Shown: positions 7,323 through 14,553 of the stretch, piece after piece
Layout of the letters: the number at the start of each line of letters is the position of its first letter
Position numbering within the stretch: the first letter of the stretch is position 1
Origin: Cyanothece sp. UBA12306
Lineage (GTDB): Bacteria; Cyanobacteriota; Cyanobacteriia; Cyanobacteriales; Microcystaceae
Direction of reading: 5' to 3'
Length of the DNA: 14,838 nucleotides
NCBI GenBank assembly: GCA_003448685.1
Contig: DLXW01000117.1
Location: 3,730-18,567, forward strand
Position numbers and translations under genes: made by a program
The notes under the pieces: model-generated
Database searches by the model: none
Seen by the model: only the letters and a program-made list of their open reading frames with translations
What the model was told of the DNA's origin: nothing

Positions 7323-8096
7323 ATGCTAAAAGAAATTCTCGAAAGATTATCAAGGAATTATAGTTTTAAACGCAGATTACCATCTCGATTTAACTATACC
7401 CCTTTATATGTGTCCCCTGATTCTCAACTTAAATATTTAAAGCTAGGAGAGAATGCTTTTGATGCCGATCTATTAAAAATTGTTGATTGGTATATCGATG
7501 AAGACTCGATAGTTTGGGATATTGGAGCGGATGTAGGTGTGTTCACCTTTGCCTCAGCAAGTGTAGCCAAAAAAGGTTATATATTAGCAATTGAAGCAGA
7601 TATTTGGTTAGCTGGGCTGCTTAGGAAATCATTATTACTTAAGGAAAATTGTGAGTTAAACATTGAAATTTTGCCCTGTGCTATTGCCAATCAAGATGGT
7701 ATTGCTAAATTTTTAATCGCACAAAGAGGCCGTGCATCCAACTCTCTAGAAATTACTGGTAGTAGATCTCAAGCAGGTGGTATTCGCGAAAAAATTACTG
7801 TTCCTACCCTCAAACTAGATACTTTACTAGACTTCTTTAGTCCACCAAATTTTGTTAAAATTGACGTAGAAGGAGCAGAAGCAATTGTCTTGGATGGTGC
7901 TAGTAGATTACTAACTGAAATCCGTCCTACTATTTACATTGAGGTTGGGAATAAAGCTAATAAAGAGGTAAGTTCTATATTGAAGCAAAAAGATTATTTA
8001 TTATTTGATGGTTCAAAGCCAATTAAAGAGCAAAAAAATATTGAATATTGTACTTACAACACACTTGCTATACCAAAAAATAGAGTCAGCACATAG
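7323..8096 (+). CDS. FkbM-family SAM-dependent methyltransferase
   Basis: A 257-residue cytoplasmic methyltransferase of the FkbM family, which typically O-methylates sugars or hydroxyls on glycans and natural products. The SAM-binding motif I is VWDIGADVGVFT (64-75), motif II is the acidic AIEAD (89-93), and the family signature FVKIDVEGAEAIVLDG (177-192) is intact, followed by the strand PTIYIEVG. The length is normal for the family. It stands alone on the plus strand. Its stop is 10 bases from the stop of the convergent LpxB-related gene, so the two transcripts must overlap or share a terminator. Given the glycosyltransferases elsewhere in the window it may methylate a surface-glycan sugar, but the substrate cannot be read from the sequence. 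Confidence 0.85.
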   Translation: MLKEILERLSRNYSFKRRLPSRFNYTPLYVSPDSQLKYLKLGENAFDADLLKIVDWYIDEDSIVWDIGADVGVFTFASASVAKKGYILAIEADIWLAGLLRKSLLLKENCELNIEILPCAIANQDGIAKFLIAQRGRASNSLEITGSRSQAGGIREKITVPTLKLDTLLDFFSPPNFVKIDVEGAEAIVLDGASRLLTEIRPTIYIEVGNKANKEVSSILKQKDYLLFDGSKPIKEQKNIEYCTYNTLAIPKNRVST

Positions 8097-8106
8097 AAAA
8101 CTTGAT

Positions 8107-9312
8107 CTAGAGTTCAACCCCCATATAATTCAACAAAAGATTAGCGATTCTAACAGAAGCACCAGGGGGACCGAAACGGTTTTGTCCCTCTTCTTTGCAA
8201 GCGGCTAAATAGTCTTGATTATTGACTGTTTCTACGACCTTTTTTGCTGCTTGTCGTAGTGTTTCTGGGGTAGCAGGACCCGTTCCAATAGTTTGGGCGC
8301 AAAGCCCAATTAATCTTGTTTGTGCTTCGGCAAATTCATAGGTAAATTGAGGACCTTCCCCTGGGACTTGAATCACAGGTTTTCCTAAAGCTACTCCTTG
8401 ATCAACCGCTAAACCTGCCATTCCTAACATCAAGGTACAATTATGTAAAATATCACTAAAAGCATCAGAATAACATTCTACTTCAGCTATTCCTTCCCCC
8501 GATTTATAGGTTAATTTGCCCTCACTATTTTGCCAACCTTCACTGATAGCAATTTCATCTAATTGTTCCATTACTTTTGGTACTAAGGCTGCCCGAAATT
8601 GAATTTGATTTGGGGGCATTACTTTGATAATTTCTAAGATAAGATTTAATTGCAATTTAAAATTACGCACCGCTTCAGGAAGCCTTGAACCAGGAAGTAA
8701 AGCAACCATCGGTAGATCAGATTTAAGGTGTAAATCTTTCCCTGTGGGAATCAGTTTATCAAGGGAAGGAATACCGCCAAATTTTGCTTTAGTTATGCCT
8801 TGTTTCTTTAAATCTTGTGCAGTATAGGGATCTCTGGTAACTACTGCTAAGCATTTAGGCGATCGCAAAAAACGACCAATAAAAGGGCCTATATATAATT
8901 TACCTTCATAAAGACTCGATAGACAGGAAATAAAGGAAACATAGGGATAACCTGTAGAATAGGCAAACCCTTGGGATACCGTATCCCCTGTAGCCATAAT
9001 TAAATCGCAGGTTGGGGCATATTGCCAAACCGCCTTTAATTGCTGCCATGCTAGTCCAATAAGTCCCGCTTGGAGATCTGTCAGGAAACGCCAACGGTTA
9101 ATATAGGAAAATCCCCCAGAAGGCATATTTTGCGTCGGTCCAATGATCGGGACATTTAAGCGGCGATAGGCGTTACCTTCCCCTACAATGGGCATAGCGG
9201 AGATATCTAAGTCTGGATAGAGTTCGAGTAAAGTTTCTATAACATAGGATGAGTGGTTATCCTCTCCATGGCCATTGCTAATGAATAAGATTCTTTTGGG
9301 GGAAGATGACAT
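8107..9312 (-). CDS. Lipid-A-disaccharide synthase-related protein (cyanobacterial LpxB-like)
   Basis: A 401-residue GT-B fold protein of the LpxB-related group conserved in cyanobacteria. Evidence: the N-terminal strand and loop RILFISNGHGEDNHS (7-21), the second-domain start VALLPGSRLPEAVRN (203-217) matching the LLPGSR of LpxB, and the donor-site region GMAGLAVDQGVALGKPVIQVPGEGPQFT (297-324). It is distinct from true LpxB, and the reaction is unknown; a nucleotide-sugar glycosyl transfer on a lipid or glycan is the reasonable guess. The length is as expected. The ATG at 9312 has AAGGA about ten bases upstream. It is convergent with the FkbM gene. A HIP1 site lies within it at 8859. Confidence 0.85.
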   Translation of the reverse strand: MSSSPKRILFISNGHGEDNHSSYVIETLLELYPDLDISAMPIVGEGNAYRRLNVPIIGPTQNMPSGGFSYINRWRFLTDLQAGLIGLAWQQLKAVWQYAPTCDLIMATGDTVSQGFAYSTGYPYVSFISCLSSLYEGKLYIGPFIGRFLRSPKCLAVVTRDPYTAQDLKKQGITKAKFGGIPSLDKLIPTGKDLHLKSDLPMVALLPGSRLPEAVRNFKLQLNLILEIIKVMPPNQIQFRAALVPKVMEQLDEIAISEGWQNSEGKLTYKSGEGIAEVECYSDAFSDILHNCTLMLGMAGLAVDQGVALGKPVIQVPGEGPQFTYEFAEAQTRLIGLCAQTIGTGPATPETLRQAAKKVVETVNNQDYLAACKEEGQNRFGPPGASVRIANLLLNYMGVEL

Positions 9313-9449
9313 CAGGGGATTTTCCTTAAAGGGTTTTTCCTCAATTATCGCTCAAAACATCTCTAAATTTCCAGTCTTGTAGGGTGGGCAAAATCTTTGA
9401 TGGTTCCATCACACTGGTTATTGATCTTCCCCATATTGTCAGAAAAAAT

Positions 9450-9601
9450 GGTTCTACCGAACCTGTTATGTAAAACTATTAAAAAAACATCCTGAAAGCT
9501 TCCTTTAACAAGTATTTGAGTTTTTGATAGTTTTATTTTGATTAACTTCCTTGCTAAGTTAGGGTTTGAGCGATTTTTACCATCTCAAGTTCGGTAGAGC
9601 C
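9450..9601. mobile_element. MITE-like element with imperfect terminal inverted repeats (152 bp)
   Basis: The left end reads GGTTCTACCGAACCTG and the right end, on the other strand, GGCTCTACCGAACTTG: 14 of 16 bases match, and the match continues through ATG and TAAAA with one gap. A second, inner inverted pair, TAAAACTATTAAAAA (9471-9485) and TTTTTGATAGTTTTA (9521-9535), matches at 14 of 15. There is no transposase inside. The right end abuts exactly the point where the DUF2779 fragment stops making sense. No target-site duplication is visible (left flank AGAAAAAAT, right flank GAATTTCC), suggesting decay or deletion on the left. Confidence 0.6.
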
Positions 9602-9795
9602 GAATTTCCTTCTATTAAAAGTCCCTGGGAAAATTTTTTTCTAGCATATTCTTGAACTTCAATTCCTTGCTTAATAATTCTTTGCTGTGCTAAAGGCAAA
9701 GTTTTTATAATAGAAAATTTATTTTCTTCTAACCACATTTTTTTGACACATCTCAAACCGGAAACAAATGATGATTTAGTAAATAGTTTAGTCAT
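9577..9795 (-). pseudogene. DUF2779 protein, N-terminal fragment cut by an inserted element
   Basis: The frame runs 72 codons from ATG at 9795. Residues 1 to about 64 match the N-terminus expected of DUF2779 proteins: the KSSFVSGLRCVKKMWLEE start with its conserved Cys-and-Trp pattern, then a QQRIIKQGIEVQEYARKKF helix and the QGLLIEG turn. Family members are several hundred residues long and are thought to contain a PD-(D/E)XK nuclease-like core, so nearly all of the protein is missing. The last codons are contributed by the terminal repeat of the element at 9450-9601, which supplies the stop. I found no convincing continuation on the far side (9313-9449). The remnant is therefore non-functional unless the short peptide has been co-opted. 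Confidence 0.65.
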
Positions 9796-10109
9796 ATTTT
9801 TTTAAAAGGTTAACCAGACAAATGCTAGAATTATCAGGGCGAAAATAGCTTAAATCGCTCTTTTAATCGGAAATTAACTTCATTTAAGCAGATTAACAAC
9901 CGAATAGTACCATATATACCACTTTAATCGAATAATTGCTTATTATCACTTAATAATGGTTTAAATTTCTAGACACACAGATGACATTTTAGATTGATTT
10001 TGTCTAAAGTGATTAGCCTAGTTCTGTCAGTTTCTCAAACAATTTTATGAATAAGTGTTAATTTACGGTATATAACAGTCCTGTTTAACATAAGTTTCGT
10101 TGTATCTAA
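9796..10109. other. AT-rich intergenic region, no gene seen
   Basis: This stretch between the DUF2779 fragment and the divergent GT4 gene contains no credible coding frame or RNA gene. The only site of note is a TATAAC box at 10071-10076, about 34 bases before the GT4 start, with a weak -35 match. Short inverted pairs (for example TTATTA/TAATAA near 9941-9957) are too weak to interpret. Confidence 0.5.
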
Positions 10110-11267
10110 ATGCACATCGCTTGGCTTGGTAAAAAATCTCCTTTCTGTGGAAATGTGACCTATGGTCGAGAAGTAACCAATGAGCTTCTTGATCGAGGGT
10201 ATGAGGTTAGTTTTCTCCATTTTGCTCAAGAAGACCCCCAGGAAGCTAATTGGCCTGATTGTCCTGAAGTTTTTCTACCTTTTTTGTACAAATCCCAAGT
10301 TTACACGATTCCTACTCCGAAATCGAGTAAAATTTTGATGGATTCTCTAGAAAAGTTGAAACCTGACCTAGTTCACGCCTCTTTAACCCTGTCTCCCCTA
10401 GATTTTCGACTACCTGAAATTTGCGAAACCTTAAATATTCCCCTGGTAGCCACTTTCCATCCTCCCTTTGATAGCAAAATTCGTAACCTCAAATCTAGTA
10501 CCCAATTTCTGACCTATCAACTCTACGCGCCATTTTTAGCTAATTACGACAAAGTGATCATTTTCTCTCACTTACAGAAGGATTTATTGATAAAATTAGG
10601 CGTTCCCACAGAAAAACTGGCAGTTATTCCCAATGGGGTTAACCTCGAAAAATATTCTCCTGGTATCTCGTCACTTAAATTTCAACCCCAATTTCGTGCA
10701 AAACGTCTTTTTGTTTATGTGGGACGTATTGCCACAGAGAAGAATGTAGAGGCCTTGTTAAAGGCTTGGAAACACACACAGATGGGTTCTGATAGTAAAC
10801 TTCTGATTTTGGGAGATGGCCCCTTAAAATCGTCTTTAGAACCTTTCTATGGACCTGAATATGGGATACACTGGCTAGGATTTGTGGCTGATGAGCAGCA
10901 ACGCATTGATATTTTACAGGCTGCTGAGGTGTTTATTTTACCTTCCTTGGTGGAAGGGTTATCTTTGTCCCTTTTGGAAGCTATGGCCTGTGGAGTCGCT
11001 TGTGTGGCAACTGATGCGGGGGCCGATGGAGAAGTCTTAGCTGATGGGGCCGGAATTGTGATTAATACCCAAGGAGTAACTACTCAATTAAAAACCCTCT
11101 TACCACTCTTACGAGATCATCCTGAAATTACCCAACTTTTGGGACGAAAAGCGCGAGAAAGAGTTTTAGAAAAATATAGTCTTAGTAATAATATTACGTG
11201 CTTAGAACAGCTATATGCTCAAGTTTTGGCAAGACCCCGCTTTTCTATTCATCCCTTATTTTCCTAG
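10110..11267 (+). CDS. dgdA: GT4 glycosyltransferase, probable digalactosyldiacylglycerol synthase DgdA
   Basis: A 385-residue GT-B glycosyltransferase of family 4. The N-terminal half starts HIAWLGKKSPFCGNVTYGRE (2-21), with the glycine-rich loop of the acceptor domain. The C-terminal half has FVYVGRIATEKN (201-212), LLILGDGPL and the E-x7-E donor site EGLSLSLLE (E282, E290) followed by AMACGVACVATDAGADGE. The very conserved N-terminus resembles the cyanobacterial protein I remember as DgdA (Synechocystis Slr1508), which adds a second galactose to monogalactosyldiacylglycerol to make DGDG, a major thylakoid lipid. The GT4 family is certain; the DgdA name is from recall and less sure. There are no membrane segments, so the protein would be peripheral. 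It is a single-gene unit, divergent from the DUF2779 remnant and convergent with the DUF29 gene 125 bases away. Confidence 0.7.
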   Translation: MHIAWLGKKSPFCGNVTYGREVTNELLDRGYEVSFLHFAQEDPQEANWPDCPEVFLPFLYKSQVYTIPTPKSSKILMDSLEKLKPDLVHASLTLSPLDFRLPEICETLNIPLVATFHPPFDSKIRNLKSSTQFLTYQLYAPFLANYDKVIIFSHLQKDLLIKLGVPTEKLAVIPNGVNLEKYSPGISSLKFQPQFRAKRLFVYVGRIATEKNVEALLKAWKHTQMGSDSKLLILGDGPLKSSLEPFYGPEYGIHWLGFVADEQQRIDILQAAEVFILPSLVEGLSLSLLEAMACGVACVATDAGADGEVLADGAGIVINTQGVTTQLKTLLPLLRDHPEITQLLGRKARERVLEKYSLSNNITCLEQLYAQVLARPRFSIHPLFS

Positions 11268-11392
11268 TATTGATGCAATAGTCAAAAGTCAGCACTTTGG
11301 CATTATCAACTAGAAACAAGTAAGCCGACTCGTCGAAATAAGAAAGTCTCACAGTGATGTGGGAAACCCGCCCGTTTGACTAAATACGAGTT

Positions 11393-11872
11393 TCACCGTT
11401 TCTTTAAATCCCCGAAAAAATCTTCATCGAGAATCTGCTCAATAGAAAAAGGACAGATCACGGGATACTCACTCTCGGAAGGCATCCGGACTCCAAACTT
11501 CGCCAATTTACCCTCTTTAATCGCGAGTTTCCGACCATCCCCATAGGCTTTTTCCACTGCTTCTCCCAAAAAACTTTTAAGCGAAGGCGTATCCGCCAAA
11601 TTATTCAGAACACGCTGGCGATGTTCCAACACCGAACTGTACCAACTCCTTTTCATCGTATCAGGAGCATTCGATTGAACCCTTAACTTGAGTAAATGCG
11701 CCAACAAAATCATTGAATTGCTTTTGAGCGTATTCTTTTCCGACTTACCCAAATTTACTAACTCGTCAATCAAATGCTTAATATCCAACGACTCAAACTC
11801 ACGATTTTCCAATTGTCCAATCGTTTGCTCAATCCAAAGTTGCAAATCTTGATCGTACAGCGTGTTCGACAT
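11393..11872 (-). CDS. DUF29 family protein
   Basis: About 159 residues from ATG at 11872 (beginning MSNTLYDQDLQLWIEQT); an in-frame TTG at 11890 adds six codons but is a weaker start. The sequence is the usual DUF29 pattern: the start YDQDLQLWIEQTIGQLENREFESLDIKHLIDEL (here cited only as a pattern over residues 5-37), a central hydrophobic helix SMILLAHLLKLRVQ, the conserved SWYSSVLEHRQRV, and the ending CPFSIEQILDEDFF. The protein is helical and cytoplasmic, with no known activity; DUF29 genes are expanded in cyanobacteria, often near mobile DNA or toxin-antitoxin-rich regions. There is no partner gene beside it. Function unknown. Confidence 0.88.
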   Translation of the reverse strand: MSNTLYDQDLQLWIEQTIGQLENREFESLDIKHLIDELVNLGKSEKNTLKSNSMILLAHLLKLRVQSNAPDTMKRSWYSSVLEHRQRVLNNLADTPSLKSFLGEAVEKAYGDGRKLAIKEGKLAKFGVRMPSESEYPVICPFSIEQILDEDFFGDLKKR

Positions 11873-12058
11873 TCTTAGATCAATTCCCAATTCTCAAATG
11901 TTTCAGCGAGATAGCCAATCCTTCCCTTTGATCTTAAGGAAAACTCGATGGTTTCAATCAAAGGAGGCTCGGTTTAATTGAGACTAAAGTAAGTATAGCA
12001 GTCGCCAAAGTGGTTAGGACAGAACTTGGCTCTTAAACCCTTGTCCCAAGCGAGTTTT

Positions 12059-12103
12059 ACTTGGAGACTTCTGACTTGGAGACTTCTGACTTGGAGACTT
12101 CTG
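12059..12103 (-). repeat. 15-bp tandem repeat, three perfect units
   Basis: Three identical, adjacent copies of ACTTGGAGACTTCTG at 12059-12073, 12074-12088 and 12089-12103. On the minus strand the unit is CAGAAGTCTCCAAGT, sharing GAAGTCnCCAAGT with the tandem repeat at 5249-5283. A degenerate relative, CAGTCGCCAAAGTGG, lies nearby at about 11999-12013. The repeat is 31 bases beyond the stop of the downstream-reading methionine gamma-lyase family gene. Confidence 0.85.
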
Positions 12104-12133
12104 CTATATTTTGTCTTACGGGGGATTTTTGGT

Positions 12134-13357
12134 TCAAATTATCGCTTCAATCGCTGCTTCTAATGCAATAGCAATATGAGTCCAATGGGTTCCCCCCTGA
12201 CAAAAGACAATATAGGGTTCTCGCAAAGGCCCATCGGCAGAAAATTCTGAAGTACTACCATCAATAAACGTTCCACCAGCCATCACTAATTGGCTCTCAT
12301 ACCCTGGCATAGAGGCAGGAACGGGGTCGAGATAAGAACCCACAGGAGAACAGCCTTGAATGGCACGACAGAAAGCCATCAGTTTATCAGCAGATCCTAA
12401 CCTAATAGCCTGAATTATATCTCGACGGGGAACCAAAGGGGCGGGATTGACCGAATATCCTAATCGATCAAAAACATAGGCAATTAAATGACTTCCCTTA
12501 ATTGCTTCTCCTACCATCTGAGGAGCGAGGAATAATCCCTGAAATAACAGACGATTTTGTTCTAATGTAGCACCCCCTTCTCTGCCAATTCCAGGGGCAG
12601 TTAAGCGGCAAGCAGCCATGTCTACTAGCTCTTTTTTACCCGCAACATATCCCCCGGCAGTTGCCAAAGTTCCCCCAGGATTTTTAATTAAAGAACCTGC
12701 CATTAAATCAATCCCTACATCTGTTGGTTCGAGGGTATCAATGAATTCTCCATAGCAATTATCGACGAAGCAAATAGTATTAGGATTTTGTTGTCTAACA
12801 ATTTGAATAATTTGCTCAATTTCGGCAATTGATAGGCTATTTCGCCAAGAATAACCACACGAACGTTGAATTAAAACTAATCGGGTATTTTTCTTAATCG
12901 CAGTTTTGAGGTTATCCCAATCAATCATTCCTTGATCGGTTAACGGTAATTCCCGATAATAAATGTTAAAATCCTTTAAGGAGCCTTGACAATTTCCTCT
13001 TAGTCCTATAACTTCTTCGAGGGTGTCATAGGGTGAGCCAGCAACGGCTAACATTTCTTCCCCTGGACGGAGTATTCCAAACAAAGCACAAGCGATCGCA
13101 TGAGTCCCTGAGACAAATTGTATTCGAACTGCTGCTGCTTCGGCTCCCATGACTTGAGCAAAAACCCGATCGAGGGTTTCTCTTCCTAAGTCATCATGTC
13201 CATAACCACTAACACTGGCGAAATGATGGACACCCAGACGGTGAAGGCGAAAAGCATCTAAAGTCTTTTTGAGATTATGCTTGACTCGTACATCGATTTC
13301 CGAAAAAATAGGCAAAAGTGCCTTTTCGGCTTCTTGCAAAAGGCTTAAGCTGTTCAT
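12134..13357 (-). CDS. PLP-dependent methionine gamma-lyase family protein (aluminium-resistance type)
   Basis: A 407-residue fold-type I pyridoxal-phosphate enzyme of the Met_gamma_lyase/YnbB group, often annotated as cystathionine beta-lyase family involved in aluminium resistance. The PLP-binding lysine is K225 in GSLIKNPGGT. The aspartate that pairs with the pyridine nitrogen is D199 in CFVDNCYGE, and the phosphate-binding loop is at QFVSGTHAIA (80-89). The N-terminal HHFASVSGYGHDDLGRETLD and the C-terminal PYIVFCQGGTHWTHI are typical and intact. The true substrate is unsettled for this family; a sulfur amino acid or related compound is likely. It is cytoplasmic. The ATG at 13357 faces the desC promoter region across 245 bases. 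A HIP1 site lies in the gene (13092). Confidence 0.87.
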   Translation of the reverse strand: MNSLSLLQEAEKALLPIFSEIDVRVKHNLKKTLDAFRLHRLGVHHFASVSGYGHDDLGRETLDRVFAQVMGAEAAAVRIQFVSGTHAIACALFGILRPGEEMLAVAGSPYDTLEEVIGLRGNCQGSLKDFNIYYRELPLTDQGMIDWDNLKTAIKKNTRLVLIQRSCGYSWRNSLSIAEIEQIIQIVRQQNPNTICFVDNCYGEFIDTLEPTDVGIDLMAGSLIKNPGGTLATAGGYVAGKKELVDMAACRLTAPGIGREGGATLEQNRLLFQGLFLAPQMVGEAIKGSHLIAYVFDRLGYSVNPAPLVPRRDIIQAIRLGSADKLMAFCRAIQGCSPVGSYLDPVPASMPGYESQLVMAGGTFIDGSTSEFSADGPLREPYIVFCQGGTHWTHIAIALEAAIEAII

Positions 13358-13392
13358 TTGTTCTATAAAAGCACAATTTCTTTGCTGATTAC

Positions 13393-13424
13393 TGATTGAA
13401 ACTCAATCAAGTCATCTATGTCAA
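13393..13424 (-). promoter_or_regulatory. TTGACA box with adjoining inverted repeat upstream of the lyase-family gene
   Basis: On the minus strand a perfect TTGACA (13419-13424) is followed, at about the position expected for a -10 box, by a perfect 7-bp inverted repeat TGATTGA-AAC-TCAATCA (13393-13409). No good TATAAT match is seen, so it may be an activator-dependent promoter, an operator, or chance. Confidence 0.25.
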
Positions 13425-13537
13425 ATGAATAGTTATATCTTAATTCAATTATGTATATCAAAAATCCATCAAGCTTGTTTCTTAAAAAAAACTAAAAGAT
13501 TCAATTTTAATGACGCATTGTTTCCATAATTGAGTTA

Positions 13538-13567
13538 TTGACAATTTTCATGCCCTCAAAGTATGAA
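13538..13567 (+). promoter_or_regulatory. Candidate promoter of desC
   Basis: TTGACA (13538-13543, perfect) and TATGAA (13562-13567, 4 of 6) are separated by 18 bases. Transcription would start near 13574, leaving a leader of about 29 bases with a CAGG element ahead of the ATG at 13603. Confidence 0.5.
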
Positions 13568-13602
13568 ACTCACTTTAATGATGTTTACATTCAGGTTACT
13601 AC

Positions 13603-14427
13603 ATGACTGTTGCCAAATCCCAAAAACTACCTCTCGACTGGACTGTTATTATCTATATGGCTACGATTCACCTCGTAGCATTATTAGCTTTATTGCCTAG
13701 TAATTTCAGTTGGGGAGCAGTTGGCGTTACATTTTTTCTCTATTGGGTAACAGGAGCTTTAGGAATTACTTTAGGTTTCCATCGTATGGTTACCCATCGT
13801 AGTTTTCAAGCTCCTAAATGGTTAGAATATTTCTTAATTTTTTGCGGGACTTTAGCTTGTCAGGGGGGACCAATTCAATGGATCGGGTTACACCGAATTC
13901 ACCATAAATACTCAGATACTGAAAATGATCCCCATGATTCTAATTTAGGATTTTGGTGGAGTCACATGGCATGGATGTTGCACAAAATCCCTGCTGATAA
14001 TAATGTTCCTCGTTACACCCAAGATGTGGCTGAAGATCTTTTTTATCAATTCTGTCAAAAATATATGATTTTGATCCAAGTAGCTTTAGGATTATTGCTC
14101 TATTTTTGGGGTGGATGGTCTTTTGTTGTTTGGGGAGTTTTTGTGCGTTTAGTGATGGTTTTTCACTTCACTTGGTTTGTCAATAGTGCTACCCACAAAT
14201 TCGGCTATCAAAGTCATAAATCTGATGATCATTCTAAGAATTGTTGGTGGGTTGCTCTTCTAACTTTTGGTGAAGGTTGGCACAATAATCACCATGCTTA
14301 TCAATATTCTGCTCGCCATGGTTTAGCCTGGTGGGAATTTGATTTAACTTGGATGACTATTCGCTTATTACAATTGGTGGGGTTAGCTACTGATGTTAAA
14401 TTAGCTCCAACTCAAAAAACTAATTAA
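13603..14427 (+). CDS. desC: Delta-9 acyl-lipid desaturase DesC
   Basis: A 274-residue membrane di-iron desaturase. In cyanobacteria DesC introduces the first double bond (delta-9) into fatty acids of membrane glycerolipids, using ferredoxin as electron donor. All three histidine boxes are intact: H60-RMVT-H65, H97-RI-H100-H101, and H227-NN-H230-H231. Also present are the family stretch QGGPIQWIGLHRIHHKYSD and the conserved FTWFVNSATHKFG. Hydrophobic segments at about 15-57, 74-90, 153-171 and 175-195 give the usual four-span topology. The length is typical for the cyanobacterial acyl-lipid type, without the cytochrome b5 domain of fungal enzymes. The upstream region has a good TTGACA box. 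DesC is often constitutive while other desaturases respond to cold, but nothing here shows regulation. It ends at a strong hairpin terminator shared with dprA. Confidence 0.93.
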   Translation: MTVAKSQKLPLDWTVIIYMATIHLVALLALLPSNFSWGAVGVTFFLYWVTGALGITLGFHRMVTHRSFQAPKWLEYFLIFCGTLACQGGPIQWIGLHRIHHKYSDTENDPHDSNLGFWWSHMAWMLHKIPADNNVPRYTQDVAEDLFYQFCQKYMILIQVALGLLLYFWGGWSFVVWGVFVRLVMVFHFTWFVNSATHKFGYQSHKSDDHSKNCWWVALLTFGEGWHNNHHAYQYSARHGLAWWEFDLTWMTIRLLQLVGLATDVKLAPTQKTN

Positions 14428-14455
14428 TTTGTAGTTTTTCATCAATTTATAATTT

Positions 14456-14483
14456 ATAGGGTGGGAAATTCCCACCCTATTTT
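14456..14483. terminator. Bidirectional intrinsic terminator between desC and dprA
   Basis: A perfect 10-bp GC-rich stem, ATAGGGTGGG (14456-14465) and CCCACCCTAT (14471-14480), with a 5-base loop AAATT, followed by TTTT on the plus strand and preceded by A/T-rich bases (TAAATT when read from the other side). It lies about 30 bases after the desC stop and about 70 bases after the dprA stop. Confidence 0.85.
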
Positions 14484-14553
14484 ATATGTAAAATTATAGT
14501 AGTTTACTCAGTAGCTTAATTTTAGCTTACTAATTTAATTTAAGTACATTAAA

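Noticed and set aside
9313..9449. Possible continuation of the DUF2779 gene or a transposase fragment (minus-strand frame FFLTIWGRSITSVMEPS)
   Set aside because: I do not recognise a DUF2779 or transposase motif in it, and it contains the common GTAGGGTGGGCA intergenic repeat; likely non-coding.
10035..10229. Minus-strand open frame of 64 codons overlapping the GT4 start
   Set aside because: It overlaps the highly conserved GT4 N-terminus on the other strand and has no family resemblance.
11264..11281. CTAGTATTGATGCAATAG as a terminator for the GT4 gene
   Set aside because: The stem is only five A/T-rich base pairs with no T-run after it.
12059..12103. Possible CRISPR-like repeat array
   Set aside because: Units are adjacent with no spacers and only 15 bases long; it is a plain tandem repeat.
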